Source: Acidaminobacter sp964416305 (GTDB taxonomy: Bacteria; Bacillota; Clostridia; Peptostreptococcales; Acidaminobacteraceae). Taken from it: a DNA stretch of 64,000 bases. Numbering within the stretch: the first letter of the stretch is position 1; each line of letters starts with the position of its first letter. Location: positions 90,931 to 154,930 of the forward strand of contig CAYQDM010000005.1 of NCBI GenBank assembly GCA_964416305.1. The letters run 5' to 3'. The notes below the pieces were generated by a model. That model ran no database searches, had not been told where the DNA came from, and saw only the letters and a list, made by a program, of their open reading frames with translations. Below are positions 36,731 through 45,141 of this stretch, piece by piece. Both the position numbers and the translations under genes were made by a program.

Positions 36731-38163
36731 CGTCTTTTCCCCGGCCGGACTGTCCTGGACTTGATCCCCGCCTCCGGCAGATCCGCCGCAAAGGCTGTCT
36801 CACGGCCTGCTGCCTCCATCATATGCTGAACCACCAGCATGACCACCAGCACAAAGGCAAACAACAGATTGAAATTGTAACGAGGCTGCCCTTCGTAGAT
36901 CAGGATCACCAGACCGTTATAGCCCACCGGCAGCATCAGCAGCGCAGTCTGCCAGCTGATGATCCGCTTCAGGGAAAACAGAGCCCGGAAAAACCTCGGG
37001 AGATTCACAAGAAAATAGAGGAACGCCGTCCCGCTGAGCAGCGTGAGCACAATATCGCTGACGCTTCTGAAATACGCGAGATACCTCAGCGTCTCCACCT
37101 CAGTCCGCTCGGTTTCGAGCGTCTTGTATTTGTTCATGGTCCAGGCGTCAATGTCCCAAGAACCGTTGAAAAACGTCGAGTGCACCCGAATAATCGCCAG
37201 CTTCGCGAACTCCAGCGGATTTTCCCTGATCCAGGCCTGAGCCGCCGGCTTCAGATCGAGCTCCAGATCACTGGCCAGTTTGATGCTTTTCGCGCCGTTT
37301 TCGAGATGGGCGTTAATCTTTGCTTCAAGCTCAGGTGTCGCCTTGATCTGGTCGATCGGCATATAACCCCCGTGGGTGTTGTCTGCGTTGTTGTTGAGAT
37401 ATAGTACCAGGCCGGAGTTGTAAGACACCGGAATGAACCGCCCGAAATGCCTGTAATTCCGGTAGGTCCACGGCGCCACGATCAGCGCCATCACCGCCGC
37501 CGCTACGAGCATGCCCGCCACGCCGCGCTTTAGGTCCTTCCGGCTCAGCCATTCGTAGAACAGGACCGCCACCGGATACGCCAGATAGAATGGCTTTGTC
37601 AGCGCCAGCGCGGCAGTGAGTGCCCCGACTAAAGGCCACTGAACCCTGCCTTTTAAGAGGTCCCCCGAGCACTGGACCAGCATCAGAGTCGAAAGCAGCG
37701 CCGCAGAAAGGATTTCTGTGCCGATGGCGTTGTTATAAGCAATTTGCTGCGGCATAAACGCCATGAACAGCAGGGCACCCCAGCGGACGAAGCGTTTCGG
37801 ACTCATGCGCCACGCGATCAGGTAGGTCATGAGGATCGACCACATGGAGAGCAGCACGTTGAACTGCTTCGCAGTGAGCTCGGAGGTGTCGCCCATGAAC
37901 TTCATGAAATAGCCCAGAAGGATGGAATACCCCATGCCCTGGAAGGCAATGGGCTGGCCTAAAAAGGTGTAACCCATCCCCTGTGAGATATTGACAGCGA
38001 CCTCATAATAGGTGGAAAAGTCGTAGAGCTGCTCCGTAGGAATGGTCGTGATCCACCACTGGCGCACCATCCAGGCCGCTGGCAGCACCACGGCCAGCAA
38101 AATAAGGTCCGCGGGATTATTTCGAAATGTAGTTTTCAGGCAGTTCAACATTCTTTTTATCAT
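36727..38163 (-). CDS. Polytopic membrane glycosyltransferase (GT39/ArnT-like)
   Basis: The 478-residue protein has about ten membrane spans and an extracytoplasmic first loop with an acidic-aromatic patch (YDFSTYYEVAVNISQGMGY) that fits the catalytic Asp region of polyprenyl-phosphate-sugar-dependent GT-C enzymes. The motif QPRYNFNLLFAFVLVVMLV is near the C-terminus. With the upstream GT2 and GtrA genes it makes a three-part Gtr-like system: load sugar on polyprenyl phosphate, flip it, transfer it outside the cell. The acceptor (wall polymer or protein) is unknown. Confidence 0.85.
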   Translation of the reverse strand: MIKRMLNCLKTTFRNNPADLILLAVVLPAAWMVRQWWITTIPTEQLYDFSTYYEVAVNISQGMGYTFLGQPIAFQGMGYSILLGYFMKFMGDTSELTAKQFNVLLSMWSILMTYLIAWRMSPKRFVRWGALLFMAFMPQQIAYNNAIGTEILSAALLSTLMLVQCSGDLLKGRVQWPLVGALTAALALTKPFYLAYPVAVLFYEWLSRKDLKRGVAGMLVAAAVMALIVAPWTYRNYRHFGRFIPVSYNSGLVLYLNNNADNTHGGYMPIDQIKATPELEAKINAHLENGAKSIKLASDLELDLKPAAQAWIRENPLEFAKLAIIRVHSTFFNGSWDIDAWTMNKYKTLETERTEVETLRYLAYFRSVSDIVLTLLSGTAFLYFLVNLPRFFRALFSLKRIISWQTALLMLPVGYNGLVILIYEGQPRYNFNLLFAFVLVVMLVVQHMMEAAGRETAFAADLPEAGIKSRTVRPGKRR

Positions 38164-38204
38164 GCTGTGTACGCATCCTTTTCTGAAGAGGTGGGGCCTA
38201 TTTT

Positions 38205-38702
38205 TTATTTCTTGAAGACGAGGTGCTTGCTGAGCACATAGTTCAGGACGACCACGACTGCGGTCATCAGGTACTTCGAGAGCTGCTCGCCTGCGCCGAA
38301 AACTTCTATCAGCAGCACCAGCCCTGCGGTCTCCACACCAAAGGTCGCGAGGCGGGAGCTGAAAAAGGCCGCGATTTGCCGGGTTTCTTCCCGGTTGGAG
38401 GTCTTGACGCTGTTAAAGACAAAGCGCTTGTTGGTCTCATAGGCGAAGAACACGGCCAGCACGAAGGCCACACTGGTGGCAATCCCGTAGTGGACGCCCA
38501 GCATAACCAGCACCGAGTAAGTCGCGAGGTTGATCAGCGTGGTCAGCACCCCGAAGACCAAATACATGGACACCTCTTTGGCGAAGTGGGTGTTTGGAGA
38601 CTTTTCGCGGTGATCTTGTGAGACCTGCTCCCCTTGCGATTTTTGTTTTTTGCCGATGGTCACCTGAGTGTCATCTATTTCCTTATCTTTAACGTCGGGC
38701 AT
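38205..38702 (-). CDS. GtrA-like membrane protein (polyprenyl-sugar flippase)
   Basis: The 165-residue protein has a hydrophilic N-terminus of about 45 residues and then four membrane helices with the GtrA signatures YLVFGVLTTLINLATY, AYETNKRFVF and NYVLSKHLVF. GtrA proteins are thought to flip polyprenyl-phosphate sugars. The ATG at 38702 is 8 nt from AGGGGG and overlaps the end of the GT2 gene by 14 nt. A perfect 12-mer TGCCGATGGTCA (38651-38662) lies in the non-conserved N-terminal segment. Confidence 0.92.
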   Translation of the reverse strand: MPDVKDKEIDDTQVTIGKKQKSQGEQVSQDHREKSPNTHFAKEVSMYLVFGVLTTLINLATYSVLVMLGVHYGIATSVAFVLAVFFAYETNKRFVFNSVKTSNREETRQIAAFFSSRLATFGVETAGLVLLIEVFGAGEQLSKYLMTAVVVVLNYVLSKHLVFKK

Positions 38703-39837
38703 GCTCATCCCCCTGGTTGTCCGGGCGCTGATCAAAACCCTCTTTTCGCTGAACTATGAAGAGCGGCCGGCGCTTGACCTCGTCGTGGATTCTGCCCACA
38801 TATTCGCCCACAATGCTGATCTGGATCATCAGGATGCCGAAAGAAAACAGCATGATGGCCGCCAGGGAGGTCCAGCCTTCAATGGCGTTGTTCAGGAGCA
38901 GTTTGTCCAGGATCCAGTAGATCATCATGAGGAAGCTAAGGCCGGAGACTATGAAGCCCACCAGGCTGAAAATCTTGAGGGGCTTGTAGGAAAAGGAAAT
39001 AATGGCGTCGAAAGCCAGTCGGAAGAGCTTGATGTAGTTGTATTTCGTCTCGCCGGCGTGGCGCTCGTCCCGGTGGAACTCCACGTAACCCACGTTGAAG
39101 CCGACCCAGTGGGTCAGACCCCGGAAGTAACGGTTGTGCTCCTCCAGCTTGTTGAGCTCGTCGACGACCCGTCGGCTGAGAAGCCTGAAGTCGCCCGTGT
39201 CCAGCGGGACTTCCAGATCGCTCAGGGCGTTCATAACGCGGTAAAAGAGTTTGGAGGTCGTCTTTTTGAGGAAGGATTCCCGTCTTCTTGAGATGCGCTT
39301 GGCGTAGACCACATCGAAGCCTTCCGTGAATTTTTGATACATGTCGGCTATGAGCTCCGGCGGATCCTGCAGGTCTGCGTCAATGATGACGACGGCTTCC
39401 CCCGAGGCGTGTCTGAAGCCCGCGGTGTTGGCCATTTCGTGGCCGAAGTTGCGGGAAAAGCTGACGAGTTTGACCCGCGAGTCGCCTATGCCTGCGGTGG
39501 GTGGGGAACCGTGACCATCGGCAGAAACCGTCTTTGAAGGGAGGCCCCGGAGCAGCAGGACCTTTTCCACGGTCTTGTCATGACTGCCGTCATCGACGAA
39601 GATAATTTCGTGGTCAGGGGTGATGGACTCAAGGACCGGGTTGAGGCGCTCGTAGAGGGCCAGAATGTTGGCTTCCTCGTTATAGGCGGGGACCACGACG
39701 CTAAGGGAGATCTTGCTATGTAAGGGATCCGGGTCAAGGCCAAGGGAGGAAGCGGGGGCGGACAGGTTCGGCTGCTGACGCCCACTTCCATTTTTGAGGC
39801 CGTGCTCGTAATCAGTCTTGGTTTCGGAATGGGACAT
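38689..39837 (-). CDS. GT2 family glycosyltransferase (GtrB/DPM1-like) with an inserted loop
   Basis: The 382-residue enzyme has a GT-A fold (SVVVPAYNEEANI, FVDDGSHDKT, IIDADLQDPPE, DTGDFRLLSRR) and two C-terminal membrane helices, typical of enzymes that load a sugar onto polyprenyl phosphate. After the DxD-preceding helix, the usual short turn between LLLRG and RVKLVSFSRNFGH is replaced by about 20 extra residues (SKTVSADGHGSPPTAGIGD). These are encoded by a dispersed-repeat copy at 39512-39538. It starts the Gtr-like operon. Confidence 0.92.
   Translation of the reverse strand: MSHSETKTDYEHGLKNGSGRQQPNLSAPASSLGLDPDPLHSKISLSVVVPAYNEEANILALYERLNPVLESITPDHEIIFVDDGSHDKTVEKVLLLRGLPSKTVSADGHGSPPTAGIGDSRVKLVSFSRNFGHEMANTAGFRHASGEAVVIIDADLQDPPELIADMYQKFTEGFDVVYAKRISRRRESFLKKTTSKLFYRVMNALSDLEVPLDTGDFRLLSRRVVDELNKLEEHNRYFRGLTHWVGFNVGYVEFHRDERHAGETKYNYIKLFRLAFDAIISFSYKPLKIFSLVGFIVSGLSFLMMIYWILDKLLLNNAIEGWTSLAAIMLFSFGILMIQISIVGEYVGRIHDEVKRRPLFIVQRKEGFDQRPDNQGDEHARR
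39512..39538 (+). repeat. Dispersed 12-mer family, long form, inside the GT2 gene
   Basis: TGACCATCGGCAGAAACC followed by GTCTTTGAA; almost the same 25 bases recur at 49203-49227 inside a radical SAM gene. It encodes part of the extra loop of the glycosyltransferase. Confidence 0.8.
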
Positions 39838-39931
39838 GGATATTCCTCCTGAATGTATTCCTGCATTTTTCTTCTCGAGATGATTATAGCATAGAAAGTG
39901 TCTGGATGGAGGGGTTTGTGCGCCGGAGAGG

Positions 39932-39991
39932 AATCGATTCGGGGTTCGATTCGGGATTCGATTCGCAGCTCGATTAGAGGCTCGATTCGGC
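39932..39991 (+). repeat. 12-bp tandem repeat, five units
   Basis: Five consecutive 12-bp units related to GTTCGATTCGGG lie in the gap between the divergent GT2 and alpha/beta hydrolase genes. The core TCGATT is kept in every unit; the flanks vary. Confidence 0.75.
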
Positions 39992-40003
39992 GGCGGAGAT
40001 TAA

Positions 40004-40035
40004 TTTACCTTTAGGTTAACCTATGGTATGATAAT
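40004..40035 (+). promoter_or_regulatory. Promoter with a palindromic operator, upstream of the alpha/beta hydrolase
   Basis: TTTACC and TATGAT are 17 bp apart (or GATAAT at 20 bp). The spacer contains the perfect palindrome TAGGTTAACCTA (40012-40023), extended imperfectly to TACC...GGTA. A dyad filling the spacer fits MerR-type activation or simple repression. No regulator gene is adjacent. Confidence 0.5.
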
Positions 40036-40121
40036 GGGTGATTCTGAGACTGATTATACACAAAATGAAAGCTATCGCGGACTTCAAACTGCGAATCTTA
40101 TTGAGATGGTGGGATACTTTT

Positions 40122-40937
40122 ATGCAAACCAAAACGTATGGCGGCGCCACGCTGGCCTATACAGTCGCGAGCCCGGGCGGCACAAACAAGCCGAGCCGGC
40201 CGGATCTGCTCCTGCTGCACGGCTGGGGCGTGGATCACACGACACTTGAATTTATTTTGGCGGATTTGTCGAAAGACCATAAGGTAGCGGCACTGGACTT
40301 CCCTGGCTTTGGGGAGAGTCCGGAACCGGCGGAGCCCTGGAACAACCGGCGGTTTTCTGAGCTGGTGGAGGACTTTATTGCGGCTGAGAAGCTTGAGAAG
40401 CCCGTCCTGGTTTGTCATTCCTTTGGAGGGCGCGTGGCGCTGGACCTGGCTGCCCGCAGACCTGATTTGGTCGGCGGGTTGGTCCTCATGGGGAGCGCCG
40501 GGGTTCGACCGAAGCGCTCAGGCAAGTATTATCTGAAGCTGTACAGCTATAAGTCCATCCGCGGGCTGGCCAAGATACCCGGTTTTTCGTGGCTATTGTC
40601 CGACTTTATTGAGCAGTACCGGATGAAATACGGATCTTCGGATTACAAGAAGGCCTCTGAGGTCATGCGGAAGACTTTGTCCAGCGTGGTCAACGAGGAT
40701 CTGACCGGGGTAATGAGCAGGATTAAAGCGCCAACGCTGCTGATTTGGGGCGACAAGGATACGGCGACGCCGGTGGAACACGGTCGCATTATGGCGTCAC
40801 TGATTCCTGGCGCTGCGGCCCCCGGCGGTGGCTTGATTGTCTACGAGGGCTTCGGACACTATGCCTTCCTGCAGAAAGCGCCTGAAACCCTTAAGGCCAT
40901 TCGGCATTTTCTTGGCCAGGAGGTGTCGCACGCGTGA
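40122..40937 (+). CDS. Alpha/beta hydrolase
   Basis: The product is about 271 residues long and has the alpha/beta hydrolase fold: LLLHGWGVDHT (oxyanion region), nucleophile elbow VCHSFGGRVALDLAA with Ser, acid in LLIWGDKDTATPV and His in YEGFGHYAFLQ. The substrate is unknown. The ATG at 40122 has GGTGGG upstream; earlier in-frame starts lie too near the promoter and lack an SD. The stop overlaps the GTG of the MurF-like gene, so the two are translationally coupled. Confidence 0.9.
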   Translation: MQTKTYGGATLAYTVASPGGTNKPSRPDLLLLHGWGVDHTTLEFILADLSKDHKVAALDFPGFGESPEPAEPWNNRRFSELVEDFIAAEKLEKPVLVCHSFGGRVALDLAARRPDLVGGLVLMGSAGVRPKRSGKYYLKLYSYKSIRGLAKIPGFSWLLSDFIEQYRMKYGSSDYKKASEVMRKTLSSVVNEDLTGVMSRIKAPTLLIWGDKDTATPVEHGRIMASLIPGAAAPGGGLIVYEGFGHYAFLQKAPETLKAIRHFLGQEVSHA

Positions 40938-42547
40938 ATCCTTATCTGTTGTTGAGCACTCTCTTAACGGCGGCTTACTTCATCTATAAGCTCCCCCACG
41001 ATCTGCACATGCTGCAGCAGAACAGCTATCGGAATGACCGGTACATGCGCTGGCTGAATGACGATCAGAATAGGATCATCCAAAAGAGTGATCTCATGTA
41101 TTTGGTGGGACTTATTCCGGCGCTGCTGCCTTCCTTCTTCCCGGGGCTTTCCCACTGGGTTAAGGGACCTCTATTCGTGCTGGGGCTGCCATTTATGGCG
41201 CTTTCTGTTTACATGTTTTTTGTGAGCATCACGTACCAGCCTGCAAAGATCAAACTGGTCTGGACCGCCCGAGTGAAGCGGCTGTTCGTCAGTGCTGCTG
41301 TTTTGGGACTTTTAGCCTTCGGGCTTGGTCTATGGGCGCAAAAGGCGCTCTTCTCCCTGGTGTTGATGGCCTTCATGATTACCTATTCTTCTTTGTTCGT
41401 ATTGCTGGCGAATATTGTGAACGCGCCGGTGGAGGGCCATATCCGAAACAAATTCATTCAGAGCGCCAGGGACCGCCTGTCTCAGAGGCCGGACCGGGTT
41501 CTGGTGGGGATTACCGGCAGCTACGGCAAGACCAGCGTCAAGCACATTCTGACTGAGCTGACGTCGCGCCGCTTCAATGTGCTGATGACGCCGGGAAGCT
41601 TCAATACAACTCTGGGTGTCGTTCGGACCATCAACGAACAGCTGAATTCGACCCACGACTTGTTCATTGTAGAAATGGGTGCCAAGGAAATGGGCGACAT
41701 CAAGGAAATCTGTGATATTGTTCCGGTGGACTACGGCATCATCACCTCTATTGGACCTCAGCATCTTGAGACTTTTGGCTCCATTGAAAATGTCGCGTCG
41801 ACGAAGGGCGAGCTCTTCAGGGGTGTTAAACCCGGCGGCGTTATTGCATTAAATTTGGGGGATCCTCTGGTTGCCGGACTTCCCCGCCGTTCGGATGTAC
41901 GCTATCTGACTTATGGCGCGCCAGGTGCGGATTGTGTCGTGTCTGATGTTGAAATCACCGGTTCGGGAACCACTTTTACTTTAACGGCCAATACGCGCAA
42001 GGGGCAGCTCGTTGAGACTTTTTCCACCCAGCTCTTGGGTGCCCATAACATTGACAACATGCTGGGGGCCATTGCCATTGCTCTGGATTTAGGCGTCACG
42101 GCAAAGGAACTCCAGCGGGCATTAAAAGATATGAAACCTGTCCAGCACCGCTTGTCGAGCTATAGGGCCGGCGGCGGCTGGCTCGTCCTGGACGACGCCT
42201 TCAACTCGAATCCCACGGGGGCATCCAATGCCCTGGAGGTGCTGAAAGCCATGAAGGGCGGCAAGAAGCTCATCATGACGCCGGGGATGATTGAACTTGG
42301 CGAGGAACAGGAGCGGCTCAACGGCCTCTTTGGTGAAAAAATCGCTGAAACATGTGACGAGGTTATTCTTGTGGGGCCGAAGCGAACCGTCCCAATTGCG
42401 GAAGGCATTCGACGACAAGGTTTTCCGGAAGACCGGCTCCACATTGTTAAAAACCTGAAGGATGGCTTTGAAAAGGTTCAGCAGCTCGCGGGTCCTGAAG
42501 ATGTCCTTCTGATCGAAAACGACCTGCCTGACAGCTATAATGAGTAA
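40934..42547 (+). CDS. MurF-like Mur ligase with an N-terminal membrane domain
   Basis: The 537-residue protein has about five N-terminal membrane segments (to about residue 165) and then a Mur ligase: P-loop GITGSYGKTSVKH, IVEMGAKEMGDI, GAHNIDNMLGAIAIALDLG and the MurF-type LDDAFNSNPTGA. MurF adds D-Ala-D-Ala to UDP-MurNAc-tripeptide; the neighbouring ddl makes that dipeptide, which supports the role. The N-terminal membrane part occurs in some clostridial homologues and is absent from classical MurF. The start is GTG, overlapping the hydrolase stop. Confidence 0.87.
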   Translation: MNPYLLLSTLLTAAYFIYKLPHDLHMLQQNSYRNDRYMRWLNDDQNRIIQKSDLMYLVGLIPALLPSFFPGLSHWVKGPLFVLGLPFMALSVYMFFVSITYQPAKIKLVWTARVKRLFVSAAVLGLLAFGLGLWAQKALFSLVLMAFMITYSSLFVLLANIVNAPVEGHIRNKFIQSARDRLSQRPDRVLVGITGSYGKTSVKHILTELTSRRFNVLMTPGSFNTTLGVVRTINEQLNSTHDLFIVEMGAKEMGDIKEICDIVPVDYGIITSIGPQHLETFGSIENVASTKGELFRGVKPGGVIALNLGDPLVAGLPRRSDVRYLTYGAPGADCVVSDVEITGSGTTFTLTANTRKGQLVETFSTQLLGAHNIDNMLGAIAIALDLGVTAKELQRALKDMKPVQHRLSSYRAGGGWLVLDDAFNSNPTGASNALEVLKAMKGGKKLIMTPGMIELGEEQERLNGLFGEKIAETCDEVILVGPKRTVPIAEGIRRQGFPEDRLHIVKNLKDGFEKVQQLAGPEDVLLIENDLPDSYNE

Positions 42548-42566
42548 ATAAGCGCATTGTGATTTT

Positions 42567-42652
42567 GGTGACGCGGACAGAAATTTTTTTGGTGACAGGC
42601 ACTCACTTGAAGTGAGTGCCTGTCACCAATCTCAACTTTGCACCAGAGCTTA
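42567..42652 (+). repeat. 24-nt-phased repeat, array B (four boxes)
   Basis: GGTGACGCGGAC, GGTGACAGGCAC, GTGCCTGTCACC and GCACCAGAGCTTAG occur with starts at 42568, 42592, 42616 and 42640, each exactly 24 nt apart. The middle two boxes form a perfect 18-bp stem (42591-42627). It is followed by TAGTGTAATTTTACAC, also seen after array D. It lies between the MurF-like gene and ddl. Confidence 0.88.
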
Positions 42653-42728
42653 GTGTAATTTTACACTTTAACTGTAATTCAACAGACGCCCACCGGGCAC
42701 CTATTATACAAGGAAGGAAGTGCTCCCT

Positions 42729-43985
42729 ATGATTCAAGTCGGCGTCCTCTTCGGCAGCCGTTCGGTTGAGCATGAAATCTCAATCATCACCGCGCTGCAG
42801 GCCATTCAGCACCTGAAGTCCTCAGGCAAATATAACGTCATCCCGCTCTATATCTCCAAGGAGGGGGACTGGTACACCGGCGGCGCCCTGGACCAGATCG
42901 AGACTTACAAGAACCTGAACAGCGCCATGCAAGGTGCTCAGAAGGTCACGCCCATTCGTCAGAACGGCCGGGTTGCCCTTCTGAAATCACCGCTTTCCAA
43001 GTTCAAGAATAACGTCGTAACGGAAATCGACCTCGCCTTTCCCATCCTCCACGGCTCCTACGGCGAAGACGGCACTCTGCAGGGCATGCTGGAGCAGCTT
43101 CAGCTGCCTTACACCGGCTGCAGTGTCTTAAGCGCAGCGCTGACCATGGACAAAATCGCCACCAAACAGGTCCTCAGCGCCGCTGGCATCCCCGTCGTGG
43201 ACTATTTCTGGTTCCACACGGAGACCTGGTTTGCCAAGGATGAAGACTACATAAAAGAGAGCGAGCAGCGCTTCGGCTACCCTGTCGTCGTCAAGCCCGC
43301 GGATATTGGCAGCAGCGTTGGCGTTTCCATTGCTCATGACCGCGACGAATTTGAGCAGGCGGTTTCCACCGTGCGGCGCTATTCCGAGCGCGTCCTGGTG
43401 GAGCGCTATGTCAAGGGCCTCAAGGAGATCAACATCAGCGTCCTGGGCGACGCGGAAGGGCTGAAGCTGTCTGTCTGCGAGGAGCCCATCACCGCCAGCG
43501 AATTTCTGACTTACCAGGACAAGTACGCAGGCGGGGCTTCTGCCGATGGTTCCGGTTCCAAATCCAGCGCCACGACTGGCAACAGCGGCGGCTCAGGCGC
43601 CTCGAGTGCCGGCATGCAGAGTGCCAAGCGCCGCATCCCTGCGGAGTTGCCAACCGAAGTCAGGGAGACCATTGAGGACTACGCCCGCAGAGCATTCGCG
43701 ACCCTGGACTGCTCCGGCGTCACCCGGATCGACTTCATCCTGGAGCCCGAGGATCCGAACGGCACCCCGGAAACCTTCAAGTGCAAGCAGATCTATGTCA
43801 ATGAGTTCAACACCATCCCCGGCTCCCTGAGTTTCTACCTTTGGGAAGCCACCGGCAAGCCATTCCCCGAACTCCTGGACGACCTGGTGGAGCTTGGCCT
43901 GCGCAAGAAGCGCCGCCGCAGCAAGCTGACCTTCACCCACGACATCAACATTTTGGCCAGCGCCAACTTCAGCGGCAAGAAGTAA
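42729..43985 (+). CDS. ddl: D-alanine-D-alanine ligase with a Gly/Ser-rich inserted loop
   Basis: Ddl joins two D-Ala for peptidoglycan. The 418-residue ATP-grasp enzyme has GVLFGSRSVEHEISI, HGSYGEDGTLQGMLEQLQLPYTG in two adjoining pieces, PVVVKPADIGSSVGV, and EFNTIPGSLSFYLWEA. It is longer than typical (350-370) because of about 30 low-complexity residues (ASADGSGSKSSATTGNSGGS and onward) placed after YQDKYAGG. That is the active-site lid loop before IPAELP. The insert begins with a 12-mer-family sequence at 43541. The ATG at 42729 has AAGGAAGG at good distance. Confidence 0.93.
   Translation: MIQVGVLFGSRSVEHEISIITALQAIQHLKSSGKYNVIPLYISKEGDWYTGGALDQIETYKNLNSAMQGAQKVTPIRQNGRVALLKSPLSKFKNNVVTEIDLAFPILHGSYGEDGTLQGMLEQLQLPYTGCSVLSAALTMDKIATKQVLSAAGIPVVDYFWFHTETWFAKDEDYIKESEQRFGYPVVVKPADIGSSVGVSIAHDRDEFEQAVSTVRRYSERVLVERYVKGLKEINISVLGDAEGLKLSVCEEPITASEFLTYQDKYAGGASADGSGSKSSATTGNSGGSGASSAGMQSAKRRIPAELPTEVRETIEDYARRAFATLDCSGVTRIDFILEPEDPNGTPETFKCKQIYVNEFNTIPGSLSFYLWEATGKPFPELLDDLVELGLRKKRRRSKLTFTHDINILASANFSGKK
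43541..43553 (+). repeat. Dispersed 12-mer family variant inside ddl
   Basis: TGCCGATGGTTCC; the same 13 bases occur at 52816 and 57609. It encodes the start of the extra Gly/Ser loop of Ddl. Confidence 0.6.
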
Positions 43986-44033
43986 TTCTGCACGACGAGG
44001 CTCATAACGCCAACCCACAAGGAGGCATTGTCT

Positions 44034-44582
44034 ATGCTAGCCCTTGATTTCTCAAGTTTTCCCATTCTGAAGACAGAGCGGCTGGTCCTCCGGCCTATGA
44101 CACAGGAGGATGCCCCAGCCCTGTTCGAACTTAGGACCGACCCCGTCATCAACCGCTACATCGACCGCCTGCCCACGACTGAGCCCGAGGACGCCCTGCG
44201 TTTTATTGAGAAAATTGACAAGGGAATCCGGGACAACCACTGGCTGTATTGGGCTATTACGGAAGCGGCCAGCCAGGAAGACAGGTTGATCGGCACGATC
44301 TGCCTGTGGAACTTTGTGCCCACCGACGACAAAGCCGAACTGGGCTATGAGCTCAGTGCCGCGCGTCAAGGCAGAGGCCTGATGGGCGAAGCTGTAGAGG
44401 CGGTTTTGGCGTATGGTTTTGGAACCATCGGCCTCAGCGCTGTTGAAGCGGCTGTCCACCCGGAAAATGCCGCCTCCGTCAAAGTGCTCGAGCGCGCCGG
44501 CTTCACCCTGGCGGGCACTTTCGAGGATACCACCCTGACCGGGGAAGTGGTGGAGATGCTGATATTTGAAAAGCGACCTTAA
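44034..44582 (+). CDS. RimJ/RimL-type GNAT acetyltransferase
   Basis: The 182-residue protein has the pattern of ribosomal-protein-acetylase-like GNATs: TERLVLRPMTQEDAPALFEL, YWAITEA, LGYELSAARQGRGLMGEAVE and VHPENAASVKVLERAGF. Substrates in this subgroup vary (protein N-termini, small amines). The ATG at 44034 is 8 nt after AGGAGG. It ends before a repeat-rich intergenic region. Confidence 0.92.
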   Translation: MLALDFSSFPILKTERLVLRPMTQEDAPALFELRTDPVINRYIDRLPTTEPEDALRFIEKIDKGIRDNHWLYWAITEAASQEDRLIGTICLWNFVPTDDKAELGYELSAARQGRGLMGEAVEAVLAYGFGTIGLSAVEAAVHPENAASVKVLERAGFTLAGTFEDTTLTGEVVEMLIFEKRP

Positions 44583-44591
44583 TTTAAGTGA

Positions 44592-44655
44592 GTGACGCGG
44601 ACAACTTTTGAGTTGGTGACGCGGACTGTTTTCAAAACGGTACCAGAGCTTGCGA
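44592..44655 (+). repeat. 24-nt-phased repeat, array C (three boxes)
   Basis: GTGACGCGGAC, GTGACGCGGAC and GTACCAGAGCTTGCGA start at 44592, 44616 and 44640, each 24 nt apart. It is non-coding, just after the GNAT stop. The terminal extension GCTTGCGA is shared with array G. Confidence 0.88.
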
Positions 44656-44700
44656 GAATTGTTATCAATAAGACACTTCCCGTGGGGGGAACAAAAAGAA

Positions 44701-44758
44701 TGACCATCGGCAGGGTTTTGGGGCTTTTCATAAGCCTTAAAGACCCTGCCGATGGTCA
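44701..44758. repeat. 58-bp inverted-repeat element of the 12-mer family
   Basis: TGACCATCGGCAGGGT and ACCCTGCCGATGGTCA form a 16-bp stem, with a further inner inverted repeat (GGCTTTTCATAAGCC). T-rich sequence lies on both sides. It lies between convergent genes and may act as a bidirectional terminator. A second copy has the same 58-bp length (46543-46600). Confidence 0.85.
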
Positions 44759-44805
44759 TTTCACATTCAACCTGCCAAAATCAAAATCACTCGCAATGCA
44801 TGACC

Positions 44806-45141
44806 CTAAACTTTCCGCGTCACTTTCACTCGCAAAGTATCGCCTTCGTGCTCGACCTCAGCTTCATCCACCAAAGCGCCCACCAGATCCAGCTCAGAGT
44901 GCAGATTGCCCCCAGCCAGTTTCCAGTACTCCTCCAGCTCCAGCTGCCGCGCGCCGTGAATGGCCTCCTTGAGGTGCACGATCTTCGAAATAGGGATCAG
45001 CTTGACATCCCCTGTCAGCTCCACCGTGGATTCGAGGGCATTGTTGGTGACATCCACCCGAATGTCCGTGATGCCCATCTTGAAAAACACGCGAACCAGC
45101 TCACTCATGATATAGACGACTTTTGCCTGTTCCTTACTCAA
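44806..45141 (-). CDS. Small hypothetical protein downstream of DUF1576 gene
   Basis: The product is about 111 residues long, soluble and without a signal peptide. I do not recognise a family. It begins MSKEQAKVVYIMSELVRVFF from a TTG at 45141, chosen because GGGAGGAAG lies just upstream and the start overlaps the DUF1576 stop by 8 nt. It contains alternating beta-strand and helix patterns (ITDIRVDVTNNALESTVELT). Coupled translation suggests it works with the membrane protein. Confidence 0.72.
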   Translation of the reverse strand: MSKEQAKVVYIMSELVRVFFKMGITDIRVDVTNNALESTVELTGDVKLIPISKIVHLKEAIHGARQLELEEYWKLAGGNLHSELDLVGALVDEAEVEHEGDTLRVKVTRKV

